A DNA stretch of 64,000 bases from Planococcus citri (Eukaryota; Arthropoda; Insecta; Hemiptera; Pseudococcidae). Under the pieces are notes generated by a model, which searched no databases, was not told where the DNA came from, and saw only the letters and a program-made list of their open reading frames with translations. The DNA is taken from positions 30,244,559-30,308,558 of the forward strand of contig NC_088680.1 in NCBI RefSeq assembly GCF_950023065.1, in the 5' to 3' direction. Shown here one piece after another: positions 58,075 through 64,000 of the stretch. Numbering within the stretch: the first letter of the stretch is position 1; the number at the start of each line of letters is the position of its first letter. The translations under genes and the position numbers were made by a program.

Positions 58075-58305
58075 CAATTTTTTGCAATTAATGATCCTCG
58101 AGTCGATGTTATAAGATTTTGACCAAATTCATTAGAGATCTTCGCTATGATTTGAATTCCGGAGGTGCCCCTGAAGGTAAGATATAGGTGCTCGATGACG
58201 GAGCGTTTTCAAAATACTTGGAAATAAAATAATTGGAAAAAAAATCAAAATCAGCTATTAAGCAATGAACGAAAAGTTAAAATCTTCTTGCAATCAGTTG
58301 TTTTC
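58075..58305 (+). repeat. Dispersed direct repeat, copy 1
   Basis: Shared with 59185-59405 in the same order: aagattttgaccaaattcat, gagatcttcg, ttccggaggtg, atataggtgctc/atgtaggttctc, tcaaaatcagctattaagca and aatcttcttgcaatcagt. The copies lie about 1.1 kb apart and have clear substitutions. Confidence 0.7.
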
Positions 58306-58513
58306 GTAGTTTCCAAGCTTCTTTCCGTGTCTTCAAAGTATTGTCAAGATCGTTGAGATCCTTTTTAAGGTCGAGCTCCTTCTTCTTTGATTCGATCATT
58401 GTCACTTCAAAGTTAAAAATTGATTCAACTTTTCTTGAAGTAACTGCATAGAGTGTATCTTTTAATTTTGATTCATATTCTGGGAAATTTGTTTTTTCAA
58501 TACATATTAGTGT
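58277..58513 (-). CDS. Candidate terminal exon encoding a coiled-coil C-terminus
   Basis: On the minus strand an excellent acceptor (catcttttttcaacAG, AG at 58515-58514) is followed by 78 codons, phase 0, to a TAA at 58279-58277. The product (TLICIEKTNFPEYESKLKDT, then ESKKKELDLKKDLNDLDNTL, then KTRKEAWKLRKQLIARRF) is lysine/leucine/glutamate-rich with heptad-like spacing, suggesting a coiled coil. The last 10 or so codons overlap the direct repeat at 58075-58305, so the stop may have been supplied by a repeat. No upstream exon was found. Family unknown. Confidence 0.45.
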   Translation of the reverse strand, partial: TLICIEKTNFPEYESKLKDTLYAVTSRKVESIFNFEVTMIESKKKELDLKKDLNDLDNTLKTRKEAWKLRKQLIARRF

Positions 58514-58779
58514 CTGTTGAAAAAAGATGTAGGTAAGGTACTGTTTCAAGACATTCAGTACTTCGCAACATATTCTGTGTTGTTTTCAATTCAAGTGTGA
58601 ATTGGGAACCCATGATTCAATTCTGTATCGTCTCCTCCCGTCACCTCTCCATGGACGTGAAGATCCTAGAATGGATATTAAAAGTGATGAACCTTCATTG
58701 TTCATAGAAAAAATTCAAGTGATGAACTCTTTCCACAGACTTGATTTTTTTCTCCTCTCCCTTCTCGCATGTTTTCAAA

Positions 58780-59170
58780 CTTGCTTCAAATTGAGCTTTT
58801 TATGTACCGGTGAATGCATTTTCTGTTATTTTGAACTTGGGTCGGAATCGGGGACATTTCCCTCCCCCCTCGTCCTCTTTATTCTACAGGATTTGAAAAC
58901 CCCAGAAATAAAGAATAAAAGTTACTTACTCGTACATATTTTTCAAGGAGATTTCTATTGTCTGTTAAAAAAATCCTGGCTGCTGTTTCGAGGCCTATTC
59001 ACTTCACACTCACCTTCGAGTTGAACTTTTCAACTTTGGATGGACGCATTTTTTGTTATTTTAAATTTTAGCTGGAGTAGGAAACTATGTGCCCCTCTTT
59101 TATTTCCCTTTTCCTATCAGAGATATTTTAATACCTCAGAATAAAAATTAAACAAAATGAATGTACATAT
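58780..59170 (+). repeat. Degenerate direct duplication
   Basis: 58780-58930 and 59010-59170 share the order ttgagctttttatg/ttgaacttttcaac, then gaatgcattttctgttattt/gacgcattttttgttatttt, then cctcgtcctctttattct/cctcttttatttccctt, then a ccagaaataaa/cctcagaataaa end. The 58602-59024 open frame falls in it and is discounted. Confidence 0.5.
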
Positions 59171-59184
59171 AATAGGGTGAGTCG

Positions 59185-59405
59185 CGAAATAAAATCTTAT
59201 AAAATTTTGGCCAAATTCATTGGAGACCTTCGTTAGGAGTTGAAAGTTACCTGGAGAAAACTTCATTTCCGGAGGTGGCTCTGGAGGTGAAATGTAGGTT
59301 CTCTTTGGCGGACCATTTTTGAAAAAAAAAACGAAAATTTGAAAAAAAATCAAAATTAACTATTAAGCAATAGACAAAAAGTCGAAATCTTCTTGCAATT
59401 AGTGA
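59185..59405 (+). repeat. Dispersed direct repeat, copy 2
   Basis: Second copy of the repeat at 58075-58305, with caaattcattggagacctt, atttccggaggtggctctgg and ctattaagcaatag as the clearest shared words. Confidence 0.7.
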
Positions 59406-59580
59406 ATCCGATGTGTCGCTAAAACTTTGATTTCGATGTTATCTATTATATTATCCAATTTTATGCATTGGATTTCTTCAAATTGACTACAAATTTCACA
59501 ATTTGGTCGATCATGAAGATGAACCCATCAGTATAAGTAACTTCTTTCAGTATCGTGTTTTTTTTGCTCTATCGCCCTAG

Positions 59581-60290
59581 TGCCCAACCTGTTTTGGGAA
59601 AACCAAAATTTTATAATTTTTGAGATTTCGTGTTAACCAGAGCCATTGACATGAAACGGTTCTTCCAAGCGGTTGAAAATGTGCCAATCTCTTATTTTTG
59701 GTTTGATTCATGTGTTTTGAAAATTTTTTCTAACCAAATTTTCCCCATTGAACATGCCTGAAATCCAAAAGGTATCATTTTCTAAACGGGGGAATTATTT
59801 CGCAGGTACGCAGTGATGCCAATTTTTTTATAATTATTGCAAAATCAAAAAATCGAGAAAAATAGCCAAACACTATCAATTTTTTTCGGTTATTTGGAAT
59901 TTGCAATTATCAAAAAATTGGCACCACTGTATTCCGAAATATCTCCCCGGTTTTAGGAAAAATATCTTTCGATGTTTTGGCTTGATTAATGCGAATCATT
60001 TCACAAGAAAAAATTTTCAAAACACGAATTTATCCGAAGATAAGCGATTTGCAGATTTTCCAACCGTTCGGTAGAACCCTAAAAGTGTTCTTTGATTTCA
60101 AAAGCTATGGCTTTGAACAATCCGAAATCTCAAATACCATCTTTTGAAAGTGGACTATTTTTCCCAAAACAGGTAAGGTAGGGGGCTAGACGAAAAAAAC
60201 AGTGATTTTTATCTTAAAAAAATGTCTATCTTTGAAGACCTTTATCTCCCCTTCAAGAGTGCCTCCAGAACTAATATTTTTTCTTAATGA
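59581..60290. repeat. Foldback element, ccgctcagtag family, copy 2
   Basis: The arms pair across a centre near 59870: cctgttttgggaaaacc at about 59588 against ttttcccaaaacaggta at about 60160, gatgccaattttttt against aaaaaattggcacc, and aagcggttgaaaatgtg against atttgcagattttccaaccg. The right arm and tail match 13780-14190 of copy 1. No coding capacity. Confidence 0.7.
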
Positions 60291-62102
60291 CTTTCAGCTC
60301 GAAATGAAGGTGTTTCTCGATGTTAGTGAAAATCCTCTTTTATCTATTTTTTTTTTTTTTTTGCGAACCTGACTCTTCCCTTCAATCGAAGTTGGCATCA
60401 ATGAAAGAACTACTTGTAGCAATAGTTTTGCACTCGAATGCGCCAAAACGAAACACAGATATGTACATAAGATATCTATATATCAGTGGACTAGATACCG
60501 ATGTAATTATAATCGCGACAGATTAATTAATCCCGGCATCCCGCCCATTCCCTTCACTCTTCAGTGCTCTCCCCTTCTCTCTATTCCTTCAGCATCGTTC
60601 AACAAACATCATCATTCATCATTACATTATTTATCGACGGCTCTTCGCTTTTACGTGTGGCCATTGCAACCGCGACCCCTTTTAATTAATCTGTAAATTC
60701 ATTCTTCGCGCGCTCTGTTCACACCCCCCGGCCCTTCTTCCTCCCCTTTGTCATTGCTTTTCACCACCACGGCGCCTGGTTGCATTCGTCGAGTGTATAC
60801 TCGATATAGTTGGCGATGAAAAATTAATTGCTAATGTACACAAATCCGCAATGCTAATTTACGAGCTGTGTGTATATAAATCGTTCGTATTTTGTAACAT
60901 TACTAATACTGCAACGCTTATTATTGTCGATGATTTTCGTCGTTGCTGTGTTTGATTAGAGTTTGGAATTTGGCCCTGTGAAGGGATTTTAATGAAGTGT
61001 TTGGGTGATTTGTCCTAGTAGGCGTATTTTTAGGTTCTTGAGTAGGTATGATTTTAATTATGTGGTCTTTTTCGTTGATCGCTTGCGAAATCGTAGTTTT
61101 ACCATTATTTGACCGTTGATGAGGGTACCTATGTTCTGCGATGGGTTGATTACTCAATTTTTCCACAACACCTCGTAATGAAAGAGAAAAAATATGAGAA
61201 AATCTCAACCCAATGTTGCCAACTACCACTCATATCACGAATCCTTCATTCGTCACTCCAAACCCAAGTTTCATTTTACTCGAATGACCACGTCATTCGG
61301 CACTTGGTTCTAATCGAATTCATATCCGGCCCATAACTATCGCCAGAAATTATACCCGACCACACTTGAGAGTACATATATAGAAAGCTGTAGCTAACTC
61401 AACCAATCCGATAATCCATTTTCGATAAATTACTCGTAGGTAGGTACGGGACAATACAACGCGAATATAGAGTAGGTCTAGATACCTACTACCTACCTAC
61501 ATATGTAACAGCCGGAGCTTAATTCTGATAAATATCAACGTTTCGAACTTCAACGCCGATTCATTAAACTCCAAATACCTGGCCATCAATCGCGCTAAAT
61601 TACCCGTTACCAAAGCCAACAACGGCCGGCTGCGCTGTGTGCTTTAACACAAAGGCCACAGCCACACACTACACACATCGAATTAATAAACGAACCAAGA
61701 AAACATCAAGTTTTAAGCCACCGCAAAGCCATCTCTTCGAAACGATATCAGTACGGAGTTCTTATATCGCTGTAAGCAGCGGTATAGAAGGGAAAACACC
61801 CGGTAAAGTTTTCTTTGTTGTGTGTAGTGTACCTACTCGGGATATTGTTTTATTTGAGAAAATCCTCGTTTCGTGTGGTGGATTTCTTCATCTGGCAGAA
61901 AATCTTGTAATAATTCTTCTCGGATGAGTTTGTATTGAGTGTGTTCTGCTCAGATTGCTGTTCTTGGGTTCATCTCATCTGCGAGAATATGGTATAGCAT
62001 CGATTTAATTTTTCTTGGCTAATGCCTAGTTGATTTGGACTCCGTGTAGTGTATGTGGAGTGTCTGAGGAGTGAGATATCAGAAGAAACTCCGAGTTGAC
62101 AT
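60291..62102. other. CG-richer interval without an assigned gene
   Basis: 60540-60900 and 61100-61900 have balanced composition. 60921-61330 is open on both strands with protein-like residues on each, so I cannot choose. 61637-61927 is open on plus but has no clear splice border. TAGGTA-type runs occur at 61438-61503. Confidence 0.25.
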
Positions 62103-62104
62103 TA

Positions 62105-62702
62105 GGGTGGTCCTTAACTTACACAAATCGCGATTTCTTCTGCTCCCAGCCCTCAAAATAGTGACCTCTGGTGAGAAAATTATTCCCTATTTTTTATTTT
62201 TTCCCCCATTTTTGATATACTTGTACTCTGGCTGCGGTATACCTCTCAATTTTCAAAAATCCAACTTCGAAGTAAAATTTTTAAAATTCAAAAATTTCAA
62301 GTTCTAACACTTTCGAAAAGTCTCTTTTGAGTAAAACATACTCTCATGAGGATATTAATCCCATCCCTAGAAAACCAAGTCTGTCCCCTAGAATAGCTGA
62401 AATTTGTATTTTACTGTAAATTTCAGCTATTTTAGAGGGTCTGCTTGGTTTTCCAGGGAGAGGGCTTAAATCGTCATGAGAGTTTATTTTACTCAAAAGA
62501 GACTTTTTAGAGATAACTGAAATTTTAAAATTTTGCAATGAATTGTATTTTTATAAAATTTTTGAAAATTGAGGGGCCCATCGCAGCACGAGTTTTTCGA
62601 AAATGCAAAAAATAAAAAATAGGGAATTATTTTCTCACCAGAGGTCATCACTTCGGCGGTTGGGAGGGAGGAAAATCCCAACTTTGAAAATAAGGACTAT
62701 CC
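62105..62702. mobile_element. GGGTGGTCC-family foldback MITE, full copy (598 bp), TA-flanked
   Basis: The left end TA|GGGTGGTCCTTAA and right end TAAGGACTATCC|TA are imperfect TIRs flanked by TA (62103-62104 and 62703-62704). The two halves are mutual reverse complements over most of their length: ctctggtgagaaaattattc against gaattattttctcaccagag, and cattttactgtaaatttcag around the centre. This copy defines the family that also includes 122-735 and 11540-11660. TA target preference suggests Tc1/mariner mobilisation. No protein. Confidence 0.82.
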
Positions 62703-62704
62703 TA

Positions 62705-64000
62705 ATTGACTTGTTGGCTATATGTTCAAATGGAGAATTGCAAAAGCAAGTATCTCTTGAAGGAGATGAATTGCTAATTTTCTGATTTTTGAGGATGAGG
62801 GGGGGGGGGGGTAAAAAAAATGGTCAGATAGATTCAGTTTGTTTCCGCGAAAATATGTATTTTAAATAAAAAGTAGTGATGATACATACATCTTAGGTTG
62901 AAAAGTGAACAAAACTTCGACTATGAGAATTTTTTACTCTGGTCTGACTTTTAAAAATTACCTGTCGAAGCTCTAACTTGAGATATTTATTTGTACACGT
63001 TTTGCAATATTTTTCATCAACTCGAGCTCTAATCCGTTTTTAATTTCAGTTTCAAGTGAAAAATCATCGTGGTGAAGTTTATTTTCTCTTCGACGTACTG
63101 TTGATTTTCTTGGTTATGTATTCTCAAACAGTCATCTTTTTTTCCCCTAAAATTTAATTGTTGCCTAGTTTATTTACAAATTGGCGAAATTTTGCACATT
63201 TTTTGATACACTGCTTTTGGTACTCAACTTCGTGGTCGAAAATGCATTCCAGTTTTTACAATACCGCGCGTTATGTAGTACATATATAACTCCCTTCATA
63301 CGAGTATTTCAGTATGGAGGGTGCGTTCAATCACATTCAGAAGCGTTGTAATGTTGTCCTAAAACTTAATGCAATCACATTCCGTTGTTATTTTGGTTTT
63401 TTTTTTTAGATTTCTATAAGATTGCGGGATTTTTGACAGCTGTTGCTGTTGAAAAACTCCAACTCATTTAATGCGTAAGAAAAACTGTTTTTGAGTAATT
63501 TTTCATGAATTTTTAAAAGATACCTAAGTACTCTTGATTTGGATACTTAATACAATTCAGTGTCTTTGCTTTCGAAAATTCTCCTGTTAATTGCCGTAAG
63601 CTGAACAGAGTCCTGAAAATAGAAAGAAGAAAGTTATGAAATGAAAATTGAAAAGAATAAAACATCGTTTGTTATTTATGAATTCTTCCTTTTAGTGATA
63701 GGTAATTTGATTCATGCCGATTTCTCGGAAATTTAATCGGATCCGTTGATAAATTGGTAAATTTGCTAAAATTGCAAAAACTCCACCTTTGATTATTTAA
63801 AGCAAGGGTAGGGTTGATAATTGGATTTTTTTTCAATTTAATTTTGAAGAAATTCATACCTATTTTTGAAAAATTGTTTTTTTTTTCATTTGTCAGGTTA
63901 CTTATGTACACCACAATTGAAAAATGAATAATTTATGTATTTGTACCGGTAGGTCGTGCGCCCGCAGCTACCACCATAAGTGGAAGTTGTGAGCCCATAT
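62705..64000. other. AT-rich tail, no gene supported
   Basis: Contains a G-run near 62799 and generic A/T-rich sequence. The last 50 bases (gtaggtcgtgcgcccgcagc, then taccaccataagtgg) are abruptly GC-rich. They may begin an exon or repeat that continues beyond the window. Confidence 0.3.

Noticed and set aside
58602..59024. 140-codon plus-strand frame
   Set aside because: Made up of a degenerate direct duplication, with no splice signals.
60921..61336. Opposing protein-like frames on both strands
   Set aside because: Could not choose a strand; no splice borders or motif.
1..64000. CRISPR arrays, bacterial operons, rRNA genes
   Set aside because: None seen; regular spacer-repeat arrays and prokaryotic gene layout are absent.

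Overview
The window is nuclear DNA from a eukaryote, most likely an arthropod. It is AT-rich, has no compact operons or long host open reading frames, contains canonical splice signals, and is full of transposon remnants. Frequent TAGGTACCTA-type words and endless A/T-run sequence recall some insect genomes, scale insects or mealybugs among them. That placement is an impression, not a result. No conserved host protein family could be named with confidence.

The one certain gene-bearing object is a complete Ty1/copia-type LTR retrotransposon at 21855-29469. It has two 261 bp LTRs that read as identical, TG...CA ends, a 5 bp ATTGG target duplication, a primer-binding site, a 2.1 kb leader, gag, pol (protease, integrase, reverse transcriptase, RNase H), a small acidic ORF and a polypurine tract. 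Gag and pol are in different frames. Pol is also broken by one base at an A8 run (28012-28019). The element landed inside one arm of an older inverted-repeat element (about 21700-21854 plus 29470-29855).

Most of the remaining sequence is non-autonomous DNA-transposon and foldback material. Two pogo/Tigger-like MITEs are flanked by TA (17234-17800 and 48602-48982). A MITE at 53032-53307 has a perfect 8 bp duplication, as hAT elements do. A GGGTGGTCC-ended, TA-flanked family is present as one full copy (62105-62702), one nearly full copy (122-735) and one half copy (11540-11660). A near-perfect 292 bp palindrome lies at 41990-42281. Many older long inverted repeats occur (about 1.5, 2.5, 13.5, 18-19.7, 39.8, 43, 45.3, 47.5, 49.1 and 59.6 kb). 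A frameshifted fragment of a LINE gag-like protein lies at about 13.2-13.5 kb on the minus strand.

Host coding content can only be proposed. Short open stretches with matching splice signals are listed as candidate exons. The better ones are 39365-39604 (-), 58277-58513 (-), 51082-51178 (-), 44079-44183 (+), 34720-35006 (-), 12339-12717 (-), and a possible two-exon gene at 42655-41500 (-). They need transcript evidence. The picture is of a gene-poor region or large introns, repeatedly invaded by small TIR elements and recently hit by a copia element.
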